Positions 1-5,465 of a stretch of DNA of 5,465 nt are shown here, in pieces (position 1 is the first letter of the stretch; every line of letters starts with the position of its first letter). The notes under the pieces are model-generated. The model had not been told where the DNA came from. It made no database searches and was given only the letters and a program-made list of their open reading frames with translations. This stretch comes from an uncultured Clostridia bacterium (GTDB lineage: Bacteria > Bacillota > Clostridia > Lachnospirales > Anaerotignaceae). Location: contig CALFPN010000091.1 in the NCBI GenBank assembly GCA_937919015.1, positions 1-5,465 on the forward strand, written 5' to 3'. The position numbers and the translations under genes are program-made.

Positions 1-772
1 TGTAAGGGTCACGGTCTTCTTCCTTTGTATCCAGCACCTTAAACAGGTCGATCAACGCGCGCCGCGCATCGATTCTTTTGTGCTTCTGCATATAATCATG
101 GAATTTCCCATGACCGCCAAAGATCCCTGCATCTTCCGCATACAGACAAAATACCAGACGAACACAAAGAGCATTCAGACTTTTCAGTGTTTTCGCATTT
201 TCCGGGTCTTTATACTGTTTCAGCAGTGCATCATACAGCACCCCAACCAAATCCCCTGCTTTCAAAGAAACTTCCATTTCTTTCTTGATGTTCTCATTTC
301 CTGTGTCTACAAGAAAATGTAAGCGGTGATATTCTTTTTCCAAATCCTTCAGCAAAATAATTTCCGCTTCATCGTTGGGACGGTTCATGTCATGGATATG
401 GAACTCTTGGAAATTACAGACGATGATCCAACGAGGATTTTTGTCATGGGGCAGATACCCTGCGTATCTTCTTGCCTGCTGGAAAGGCGTCAGCATGGAA
501 TCATCAGACTGCTTATAGCCTTTTTTCAGATTGATGTCTTTGCCCTTTTGCTCAATCAGCACACGGGTTGCATCAATATAGGCATCGATAAAGCTTGTAT
601 GGCTTAATTTTACAGGTACTTCAAAGGAAATATATTTGTCAGGTTCTTCCACCCCAAACACTCTCTGCAGCAATGCCATCCAGAATGCCTGTGTATCCTG
701 CTTTTCATCCCCACGATGATTCCAATCTGCTGTAAATTGCTTTGCCGCTGCACGGCGTTCCGCATCCGTCAC
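1..772 (-). CDS. MmeI-like type IIL/IIG restriction-modification enzyme, N-terminal part (gene continues beyond left edge)
   Basis: This is an open frame of 257 codons with no stop that leaves the window at base 1, so only the amino-terminal part is visible. Full-length relatives are single-chain enzymes that join an endonuclease, a helical linker, an N6-adenine methyltransferase and a target-recognition domain. Visible here are an N-terminal segment (FWMALLQRVFG near residue 30), then a PD-ExK-like nuclease core with D63/D67 and E74-Q75-K76 (IDATRVLIEQKG). A strand WIIVCNFQEF (115-124) follows, then a helical region with the family-typical RLVFCLYAEDAGIF (205-218). The methyltransferase motifs would lie outside the window, so methylation is inferred from the family. 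The start is GTG at 772, chosen because a strong AGGAGG site lies 9 nt upstream and there is no in-frame ATG nearby. The gene sits just past the tRNA-fMet terminator. A nuclease-inactive or methylase-only relative cannot be excluded, but family membership is quite secure. Confidence 0.88.
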   Translation of the reverse strand, partial: MTDAERRAAAKQFTADWNHRGDEKQDTQAFWMALLQRVFGVEEPDKYISFEVPVKLSHTSFIDAYIDATRVLIEQKGKDINLKKGYKQSDDSMLTPFQQARRYAGYLPHDKNPRWIIVCNFQEFHIHDMNRPNDEAEIILLKDLEKEYHRLHFLVDTGNENIKKEMEVSLKAGDLVGVLYDALLKQYKDPENAKTLKSLNALCVRLVFCLYAEDAGIFGGHGKFHDYMQKHKRIDARRALIDLFKVLDTKEEDRDPY

Positions 773-781
773 AATATTCCC

Positions 782-787
782 CCTCCT
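782..787 (-). promoter_or_regulatory. Ribosome binding site of the restriction-modification gene
   Basis: Read on the minus strand this is AGGAGG inside AAAAGGAGGGGG, followed by 9 nt and then GTG at 772. It is the strongest Shine-Dalgarno match in the window and decides the GTG start, since no competing ATG is available in frame. Confidence 0.85.
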
Positions 788-805
788 TTTTCTTGTTTTA
801 TCAAC

Positions 806-836
806 ACTATAAACGATAACTGCCCTTACAACGCAA
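806..836 (-). promoter_or_regulatory. Possible weak promoter of the restriction-modification gene
   Basis: On the minus strand a TATAGT (806-811) could serve as -10. Its -35 partner is poor: TTGCGT at 831-836 lies 19 bp upstream, longer than the ideal 17. It sits between the tRNA terminator and the gene, where a promoter is expected, but the match is mediocre. Read-through from the tRNA unit is the alternative. Confidence 0.3.
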
Positions 837-837
837 T

Positions 838-868
838 AAAAAAGGAATACCCTAAGGTATTCCTTTTT
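838..868 (-). terminator. Rho-independent terminator of tRNA-fMet
   Basis: A perfect hairpin: GGAATACC (844-851) and GGTATTCC (856-863) around a 4-nt loop, extended by A/T pairs to AAAAAGGAATACC/GGTATTCCTTTTT (839-868). Read on the minus strand, the stem ends in a run of six T (843-838). It begins 6 nt after the tRNA discriminator base, which fits termination of the tRNA transcript. The flanking A and T runs make it nearly symmetric, so it could also work on the plus strand. Confidence 0.88.
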
Positions 869-874
869 CGTTAA

Positions 875-948
<74 letters not shown>

Positions 949-971
949 TCAATATGAACTTCACTTCTATT

Positions 972-1000
972 ATTATAGCGCAGGGGAAGGGGTTTGTCAA
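972..1000 (-). promoter_or_regulatory. Sigma-A promoter of tRNA-fMet
   Basis: Read on the minus strand this is a full consensus promoter: TTGACA (995-1000), a 17-bp spacer and TATAAT (972-977). The predicted start is near 965, giving a leader of roughly 17 nt before the tRNA. A perfect match on both boxes suits a highly transcribed stable RNA. The spacer and -35 region overlap an inverted repeat at 983-1010. Confidence 0.92.
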
Positions 1001-1010
1001 ATCCTTCCCC
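983..1010. repeat. GC-rich inverted repeat between the metallopeptidase gene and tRNA-fMet
   Basis: GGGGAAGG (983-990) and CCTTCCCC (1003-1010) are perfect inverted arms around a 12-nt centre that contains the -35 box of the tRNA-fMet promoter. It starts 13 nt after the stop of the metallopeptidase gene, so it could end or stabilise that transcript. However, no T run follows on the minus strand, so it is not a standard intrinsic terminator. A protein-binding palindrome at the tRNA promoter is the alternative. Confidence 0.7.
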
Positions 1011-1023
1011 AAATTTCTGAAAA

Positions 1024-1737
1024 TTATATGCCGTCTTTGAAATTATTTTCCAGTTTTTCCTTTCGTTCCTTCCAATCCGGCATCAGCTGTTCCATCAGAT
1101 CATAAAAGGATTTCCCATGGTTAGGATAACGGAAATGCAGCAGTTCATGAAGAATGACCTGCTCAATACATTCCTCCTCCGCCTTCATCAGCTGCAGGTT
1201 CAGGCGGATGGTTGCACCTGTGGTGGTGCAGCTGCCCCAGATACTTTTCATATTTCTGACTTTGATCTGTGGCCTCTTTATATAATATTCTGCCACCAAA
1301 GGATATATTCTATCCATGATTTCTTCAAATTTTTTCTCTGCCTCTTCCTTCAGCCAGCCCAGATAGGCTTCCTTCAGAAGATTTGGCTTCAGGGTGGGAT
1401 AACGGAAGGTCAGGATACCTTCCTCAAAACAACCCCCTTTCTTCCCCTGTTCCAGAATCAGATGATAAGGCTTGCCCAGATAAAAAACCATTTTCCCATC
1501 ATTCAAACTGGTATCCGGCATCTCGCTTCTGATTTTTTCGATCTCCGCCAGATGCATAATGATCCAGGATGCCTTGGAACGGACAAATTCATCTATGGCT
1601 TCAAAAGGCACATGTTTCCCCGCAGAAACTGCCACCTTACCGTACTTATTGACACGCAGATTGATATATTTCACATTTTTACGGGTCAGTTCATATTCAA
1701 TTTCTATGCCTTCAAAGGGAATCGAATGACGAGACAT
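1024..1737 (-). CDS. YgjP/DUF45-family zinc metallopeptidase (M48-like hydrolase)
   Basis: A 237-residue cytoplasmic protein with no signal peptide or membrane segment. The C-terminal half carries the family core: WGSC at 167-170 (SIWGSCTTTG), then a zinc-binding HELLH at 197-201 followed by N206-H207. This gives H197, E198, H201 and probably H207 as ligand/catalytic set (HExxH-x5-H), and ends in a DWKERKEKL segment like the family's PDYKERR. Length and order are normal for YgjP-like proteins (Pfam DUF45, SprT-like fold). Members are predicted metal-dependent hydrolases, but their substrates are unknown; I infer no specific role. The ATG at 1737 is preceded by AAGAAGG (1744-1750) at a 6-nt spacing. 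The gene has its own promoter and lies between the ftsH terminator and the tRNA-fMet unit, so it is probably monocistronic. Confidence 0.9.
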   Translation of the reverse strand: MSRHSIPFEGIEIEYELTRKNVKYINLRVNKYGKVAVSAGKHVPFEAIDEFVRSKASWIIMHLAEIEKIRSEMPDTSLNDGKMVFYLGKPYHLILEQGKKGGCFEEGILTFRYPTLKPNLLKEAYLGWLKEEAEKKFEEIMDRIYPLVAEYYIKRPQIKVRNMKSIWGSCTTTGATIRLNLQLMKAEEECIEQVILHELLHFRYPNHGKSFYDLMEQLMPDWKERKEKLENNFKDGI

Positions 1738-1774
1738 AAAAAACCTTCTTTCTGCAAAAACAACCTTTTTATTT

Positions 1775-1803
1775 ATTTTACACTTACGAAAAAAAATTGT
1801 CTA
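1775..1803 (-). promoter_or_regulatory. Sigma-A promoter of the YgjP-like metallopeptidase gene
   Basis: On the minus strand: TAGACA (1798-1803), an exact 17-bp spacer containing a run of eight T, and TAAAAT (1775-1780). Each box has one mismatch to consensus. The predicted start near 1768 gives a leader of about 30 nt with the AAGAAGG ribosome binding site. It lies just beyond the ftsH terminator T-tract, which supports separate transcription. Confidence 0.75.
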
Positions 1804-1818
1804 CCTCCGATTCTCGAC

Positions 1819-1851
1819 AAAAAAGAAAAAACAGAGCCTTCTCCGACTCTG
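1819..1851 (-). terminator. Rho-independent terminator of ftsH
   Basis: Read on the minus strand: stem CAGAGTC (1851-1845), 6-nt loop GGAGAA, stem GGCTCTG (1838-1832), with one T-G wobble. It is followed by TTTTTTCTTTTTT (1831-1819). It lies 26 nt after the ftsH stop codon and is the clearest intrinsic terminator in the window. Confidence 0.93.
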
Positions 1852-1877
1852 CTTTTCCTTTTTTTCTGTTCTCTTTG

Positions 1878-3728
1878 TCATGCTTCCCTATGGTTCAGAA
1901 TATCCATAAATTCCTGACCGGTAATGGTCTCTTTTTCCAGAAGATGTGCTGCAATCTCATCCAGTTTATCCCTGTTTTCCTGCAGGATACGATATGCCTT
2001 GTCATGGGCCTCTTTTACCAGTGCCACAACTGCCTTATCGATTTTCGCCGCTGTTTCATTGGAGCAGGCCAGAGAAGTGTCTCCGCCCAGATACTGATTG
2101 GTCACGGTTTCCAATGCCACCATGCCGAATTCTTCACTCATGCCATAACGGGTGATCATCCCTCTGGCAAGGCGGGTGGCCTGTTCGATATCATTGGATG
2201 CCCCTGTGGTAACAGAGCCGAATTTCAATTCTTCCGCCGCACGTCCTCCTGTGAATGTGGTAATTTTATTAAAAAGTTCTTCTTTGTTCATCAGGAATTT
2301 TTCTCCTTCATCCACCTGCAGGGTATAGCCTAAAGCACCGCTGGTTCTGGGGATAATGGTGATTTTCTGGACAGGGGCGGAATTTTTCTGCTTTGCCGCC
2401 ACCAGCGCATGACCTACTTCGTGGTAGGCAATGATCTCCTTTTCCTCTTTGGAAATAACTGCGCCTTTGCGCTGATAGCCTGCAAGGATTACTTCCACGC
2501 TTTCCATCAGATCATTCTGCGAAACTTTCGTTCTGCCCATACGGACAGCACGGAGAGCCCCTTCATTGATGATGTTTGCCAATTCCGCGCCGGATGCCCC
2601 GGAAGTTGCTCTGGCAATGGCATCAAAATCGATATCATCTTCCAGTTTGATTTTTTCTGCATGCACCTGCAGGATCGCTTCCCTGCCCTTCAGGTCGGGC
2701 AGTTCCACAGGAATCCGTCTGTCAAACCGTCCGGGACGTAGCAAGGCTTTATCCAGTGTTTCCGGCCGATTGGTCGCCGCAAGGATGACAACACCTTTCT
2801 GTCCGTCAAAACCGTCCATTTCTGTCAACAGCTGATTCAGGGTCTGTTCTCTTTCATCGTTTCCGCCCATACCGCCTCCATCACGTTTTTTGCCGATGGT
2901 ATCGATCTCATCGATGAATACGATACAGGGGGCTTTTTCATTTGCCTGTTTGAACAGGTCACGCACCTTCGCCGCACCCATACCGACAAACATTTCCACA
3001 AATTCAGAACCGGAAATGGAGAAGAAGGGCACATCGGCCTCCCCTGCCACTGCCTGCGCCAATAAGGTTTTCCCTGTACCGGGAGGGCCTACCAGCAACG
3101 CCCCCTTGGGCATCTTCGCCCCTACTTCCGTATATTTCTGGGGGTTATGGAGGAAATCCACGATCTCATTCAATGCTTCCTTGGCTTCGTCCTGCCCTGC
3201 CACATCCTTGAATGTTTTTCCTGTTTGGGCTTTCACATAAATTTTTGCGTTGGCCTTGCCAAAGGACATGGTGGGCCCGCCCATCTTGCCCATGAATCGT
3301 TTCGTAATCATGCGCCAGCCAAAGAAAAACAGCAGGAACATAATGAGGGTGCTTACCCAAGGGGAAATCTCCTTGGGTCTGACTTCTCCGAAGGAAGCCC
3401 CTGCTTCATACAGTCGTTCCACCAGCTGCGGGTCATCCATGCGGACGGTGGCATACACCTTTGGCGCATTACCGTCAGCAAAAATCGTTGTTGTCTGCTC
3501 CGTCGATTCTGTGGGCTCATCCTTCAGGAAGAAATAAATCACATCTTCATTGATCTCCGCCTGAGAAATATTCTTTTCCTGCATTTCTGTCAGGAACACA
3601 TCATAATTTACCTGTTGAATGCTGTTTTTCGCCATAAAGGGCAGAAAAAACATATTGATGACACCCATGACCAACAGGGCAATCAGCCAATAATATAACA
3701 AAGGCTTCCTTTGATTTTTCATTTCCAT
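1878..3728 (-). CDS. ftsH: ATP-dependent zinc metalloprotease FtsH
   Basis: A 616-residue membrane-anchored AAA+ protease that extracts and degrades misfolded membrane proteins and selected regulators, working as a hexamer with the catalytic part in the cytoplasm. Order seen: TM1 about 10-32, an extracytoplasmic domain about 33-121, TM2 about 122-142, then the AAA+ module. The module has Walker A GPPGTGKT (214-221), pore loop FVGMG (247-251), Walker B FIDEID (271-276) and the second region of homology ATNRPETLD with arginine fingers R334 and R337 in RPGRFDRR. The peptidase domain has HEVGH (436-440) with D513 as likely third zinc ligand (SNDIEQAT). Length is slightly short for the family because the C-terminal tail is brief. 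HEVGH replaces the more common HEAGH, keeping the HExxH ligands. The ATG at 3728 has only a weak upstream site (AAGCGAG, 10 nt away); a second ATG two codons later is possible. It has its own promoter and terminator and lies 142 bases after murA. Confidence 0.98.
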   Translation of the reverse strand: MEMKNQRKPLLYYWLIALLVMGVINMFFLPFMAKNSIQQVNYDVFLTEMQEKNISQAEINEDVIYFFLKDEPTESTEQTTTIFADGNAPKVYATVRMDDPQLVERLYEAGASFGEVRPKEISPWVSTLIMFLLFFFGWRMITKRFMGKMGGPTMSFGKANAKIYVKAQTGKTFKDVAGQDEAKEALNEIVDFLHNPQKYTEVGAKMPKGALLVGPPGTGKTLLAQAVAGEADVPFFSISGSEFVEMFVGMGAAKVRDLFKQANEKAPCIVFIDEIDTIGKKRDGGGMGGNDEREQTLNQLLTEMDGFDGQKGVVILAATNRPETLDKALLRPGRFDRRIPVELPDLKGREAILQVHAEKIKLEDDIDFDAIARATSGASGAELANIINEGALRAVRMGRTKVSQNDLMESVEVILAGYQRKGAVISKEEKEIIAYHEVGHALVAAKQKNSAPVQKITIIPRTSGALGYTLQVDEGEKFLMNKEELFNKITTFTGGRAAEELKFGSVTTGASNDIEQATRLARGMITRYGMSEEFGMVALETVTNQYLGGDTSLACSNETAAKIDKAVVALVKEAHDKAYRILQENRDKLDEIAAHLLEKETITGQEFMDILNHREA

Positions 3729-3777
3729 ATCGATACAACTCGCTTTCTTGTTTCAACCATTTCAGTGGATTATGTAG

Positions 3778-3797
3778 CCGAAGGGATACACCTTCGG
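3778..3797 (-). promoter_or_regulatory. Hairpin in the ftsH mRNA leader
   Basis: CCGAAGG (3778-3784) and CCTTCGG (3791-3797) form a perfect 7-bp GC-rich stem with a 6-nt loop. Given the predicted start near 3800, the hairpin would lie within the first few nucleotides of the ftsH mRNA. No T run follows on the minus strand, so it is not a normal terminator for murA. A 5' stabilising stem-loop or a protein-binding element are reasonable alternatives, but its role is inferred. Confidence 0.65.
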
Positions 3798-3806
3798 ATG
3801 TTACCG

Positions 3807-3815
3807 AGTATAGCA
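3807..3815 (-). promoter_or_regulatory. Extended -10 promoter of ftsH
   Basis: On the minus strand TGCTATACT matches the extended -10 form TGnTATAAT with one mismatch. No convincing -35 hexamer lies 16-18 bp upstream, as is common for extended -10 promoters. The predicted start is about 3800, leaving a leader of roughly 70 nt before ATG 3728. No CIRCE element (HrcA operator) is visible. Confidence 0.6.
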
Positions 3816-3870
3816 AGAAAATACATGCAAACCTTGAACGAATTGTAAAAGATTTATGAACACTACCAGT

Positions 3871-5133
3871 TTATTCCGTTTCTCTACGAATATTTGCGCC
3901 CAATTTCCGCAGCTTTTCATCGATTCGATCATAGCCTCTTTCGATATGGTAAATATCGCTGATCTCCGTGTCCCCTTTTGCCGCCAGAGCGGAAAGGATA
4001 AGGGCTGCCCCCGCCCGCAGGTCTGTGGCCCGCACCTTCGCCCCTGTCATTCCTTCCACCCCTTCGATCACGGCACTGCGGCTGTCTATTTTAATATCCG
4101 CCCCCATCCGCTGCAGTTCCCCCACATGCATGAAGCGATTTTCAAAAACCGTTTCCGTAATGACACTGGTGCCCTTCGCCACCGCCATCAGGCTCATAAA
4201 CTGGGCCTGCATATCCGTGGGAAATCCCGGATAGGGCATGGTCTTCAACTGGATGGGCTGTAGCTTTCCCTTGCGATAAACCCGCAGCCCCTCTGCCGTG
4301 ACCTCCGTTTTTACGTTACATTCCGCCAGTTTGGCGATGACCGGCTTCAAATGCTCCTCTTTTACATTTTCCAGCAGGATATCGCCGCCGGTGATGGCTG
4401 CTGCTGTCATAAAGGTGCCCGCCTCGATACGGTCGGGGATCACCCGATGGACGGCCCCATGCAGTTCCTTTACCCCCATGACAGTAATGGTATCCGTGCC
4501 GTCTCCTTCGATCTGCGCCCCCATTTCCCGCAAAAAATCTGCCAGATCACAGATTTCAGGCTCTGCCGCCGCATTTTCCACGGTGGTCTTTCCTTTTGCC
4601 AGCACCGCTGCCAGCAAAATATTTTCCGTTGCCCCTACGCTGGGAAAATCCAGATAGATCTCCCCGCCCTTTAATGTTTTCGCTGCCAGCTCCACCATAC
4701 CATGCTCCTGTTTGCTTTTCGCCCCCATGGTCTGAAATCCCTTCAGGTGCAGGTCTATGGGGCGGCTGCCGATCTGACATCCGCCGGGCAAAGGCAGCTT
4801 CGCCTGCCCGCAGCGTCCCAAAAGAGCCCCCGCCGCCAGAAAAGAGGCCCGCATTTTTCCGGCCGTTTCATACTCCTCCTCTGTCTGGCTGATATTTTCC
4901 GCCCGCACAAAAACCCTTTCCTTTTCCGTATCAAACATGACCTCCGCCCCAAAATTCCGCAGCAGTTCCACCATATGATATACATCTGAAAGGGGTGGCA
5001 CGTTTTGGATCTCGCAGGCCTCCTTTGTCAGGAGACATGCCGCCAAAATCGGCAAAACTGCGTTTTTCGACCCGCTGATCTGCACCCTTCCCTTTAAACC
5101 GCCATCCATGCCCGTCACCAAAAATTTTTCCAC
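3871..5133 (-). CDS. murA: UDP-N-acetylglucosamine 1-carboxyvinyltransferase MurA
   Basis: A 420-residue cytoplasmic enzyme that transfers enolpyruvate from phosphoenolpyruvate to UDP-GlcNAc, the first committed step of peptidoglycan synthesis. Full-length EPSP-synthase fold: substrate-binding GSKN near the N-terminus (K23, N24), R95 in GKMRASF, the flexible active-site loop with C119 in LPGGCQIGSRP, D307 in YPGFPTDMQAQF, R373 in DLRAGAAL and R399 in HIERGYDRI. C119 is the residue alkylated by fosfomycin; its presence, as opposed to Asp, predicts the normal fosfomycin-sensitive form. The start is GTG at 5133, with GAGGG (5141-5145) 7 nt upstream; the nearby ATGs at 5140 and 5149 are out of frame. 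Firmicutes often have two MurA paralogues, and I cannot tell which this is. I see no good promoter upstream and no terminator after the stop, so read-through into ftsH is possible. Confidence 0.98.
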   Translation of the reverse strand: MEKFLVTGMDGGLKGRVQISGSKNAVLPILAACLLTKEACEIQNVPPLSDVYHMVELLRNFGAEVMFDTEKERVFVRAENISQTEEEYETAGKMRASFLAAGALLGRCGQAKLPLPGGCQIGSRPIDLHLKGFQTMGAKSKQEHGMVELAAKTLKGGEIYLDFPSVGATENILLAAVLAKGKTTVENAAAEPEICDLADFLREMGAQIEGDGTDTITVMGVKELHGAVHRVIPDRIEAGTFMTAAAITGGDILLENVKEEHLKPVIAKLAECNVKTEVTAEGLRVYRKGKLQPIQLKTMPYPGFPTDMQAQFMSLMAVAKGTSVITETVFENRFMHVGELQRMGADIKIDSRSAVIEGVEGMTGAKVRATDLRAGAALILSALAAKGDTEISDIYHIERGYDRIDEKLRKLGANIRRETE

Positions 5134-5135
5134 GC

Positions 5136-5152
5136 CGCATCCCTCGCATCCC
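5136..5152 (-). repeat. Tandem 8-bp repeat over the murA ribosome binding site
   Basis: On the minus strand GGGATGCG occurs twice, separated by one A (5145-5152 and 5136-5143), ending just before the GTG start. The Shine-Dalgarno GAGGG (5141-5145) spans the junction of the two copies. Each copy also carries an ATG in another frame, which might compete weakly for initiation. Confidence 0.75.
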
Positions 5153-5266
5153 GAAAATTTTTTCTGATGCTAGTATGCCCGCCGAACCAAATGCAACTCC
5201 TGCAAAGGAAAAGAATCTTCCTGTAATATTGTCATATTTTTGAAGAAAATTAAGAGAAAATTTTAC

Positions 5267-5294
5267 TTTACAAAATCTCGGAATGTGATAAAAT
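5267..5294 (+). promoter_or_regulatory. Sigma-A promoter of tRNA-Gly
   Basis: TTTACA (5267-5272), a 16-bp spacer and TAAAAT (5289-5294), with a TGA extension directly before the -10 (extended -10). Each box has one mismatch to consensus. The predicted start is near 5301, about 11 nt before the tRNA. It is divergent from murA. Confidence 0.82.
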
Positions 5295-5311
5295 AGAAAA
5301 GGTAAATCTCC

Positions 5312-5382
5312 GCGGGCGTAGTTCATCGGTAGAATGAAAGCTTCCCAAGCTTTAGAGGTGGGTTCGATTCCCATCGCCCGCT
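5312..5382 (+). tRNA. tRNA-Gly (anticodon CCC)
   Basis: A 71-nt cloverleaf: acceptor GCGGGCG/CGCCCGC fully paired, D arm GTTC-ATCGGTA-GAAT, anticodon stem AAAGC/GCTTT around the loop TTCCCAA with anticodon CCC at 5344-5346, and T arm GTGGG-TTCGATT-CCCAT. The discriminator is T (5382), as expected for bacterial glycine tRNAs, and CCA is not encoded. It reads GGG codons. It is the only gene on the plus strand in this window. Confidence 0.97.
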
Positions 5383-5391
5383 TTCCAAAAC

Positions 5392-5453
5392 AAAAAAGTC
5401 TTAACGCAAATTGAACCGAACCATTTTGTGCGGACAGCACAAAAAAGACTTTT
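5392..5453. repeat. Nested inverted repeats downstream of tRNA-Gly, possible terminator
   Basis: An inner hairpin TTTTGTGC (5424-5431), loop GGACA, GCACAAAA (5437-5444) abuts an outer pair AAAAGTCTT (5394-5402) and AAGACTTTT (5445-5453). On the plus strand the T run is only four bases, so termination of the tRNA-Gly transcript would be weak. On the minus strand the structure is followed by a T-rich tract (to about 5384), so it may instead end a leftward gene beyond the right edge. Confidence 0.5.
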
Positions 5454-5465
5454 GCAGAATTAAAT

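Noticed and set aside
80..607. Two plus-strand open frames of 80 and 93 codons
   Set aside because: They lie opposite the long uninterrupted minus-strand restriction-modification frame, whose protein matches a known family.
1117..1917. Plus-strand 266-codon open frame opposite the metallopeptidase gene
   Set aside because: It is a shadow of the YgjP-like gene and crosses the ftsH terminator. Composition rich in F, H, I and C is typical of antisense frames.
3147..3698. Plus-strand 183-codon open frame opposite ftsH
   Set aside because: It is antisense to the well-supported FtsH membrane and AAA+ regions; no recognisable domain and no ribosome binding site were noted.
5153..5230. A sigma-A promoter for murA
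   Set aside because: CATACT is a weak -10 candidate on the minus strand, but the only TTGCAT upstream is 13 bp away and TTGCAG is 22 bp away. I could not support a promoter, although one must exist nearby or upstream.
4931..5440. Minus-strand 169-codon open frame containing MGIEPTSKAWEAFILPMNYA
   Set aside because: That peptide is the antisense of tRNA-Gly, and the remainder overlaps the murA start in another frame. No ribosome binding site or family resemblance supports it.

Overview
The window looks like a housekeeping stretch of a low-to-mid GC Gram-positive genome, most likely a clostridial Firmicute and possibly Lachnospirales. That placement is an inference from three things: the style of the FtsH and MurA proteins, AGGAGG-type ribosome binding sites with some GTG starts, and consensus-like sigma-A promoters with tRNA genes that lack an encoded CCA. 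Nothing here fixes the genus.

All protein genes run on the minus strand, so transcription reads right to left. From the right: a tRNA-Gly(CCC) gene on the plus strand (5312-5382), divergent from murA (5133-3871, GTG start); ftsH (3728-1878), with its own extended -10 promoter and a hairpin close to the predicted mRNA 5' end; a clear rho-independent terminator (1819-1851); a YgjP/DUF45-type metallopeptidase gene (1737-1024) with its own promoter; the initiator tRNA-fMet(CAT) gene (948-875) with a near-ideal promoter and a terminator; and finally the 5' part of a large gene (772 to beyond base 1). That last gene encodes the N-terminal nuclease and helical regions of an MmeI-like type IIL (IIG) restriction-modification enzyme.

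The units appear mostly independent. murA supplies the first committed step of peptidoglycan synthesis, ftsH membrane-protein quality control, and the two tRNAs initiation and glycine decoding. The restriction-modification gene is the only accessory (defence) component and is cut by the left window edge. It starts about 65 bp beyond the initiator tRNA terminator, a plausible junction between core and accessory DNA. I found no CRISPR array, insertion sequence, phage gene or wholly unrecognised protein. No stretch above 300 bases lacks a gene; the longest gap is 178 bases (5134-5311). The most useful leads are the cut-off restriction-modification gene, the inverted repeat inside the tRNA-fMet promoter, the ftsH leader hairpin and the nested inverted repeats at the right edge.
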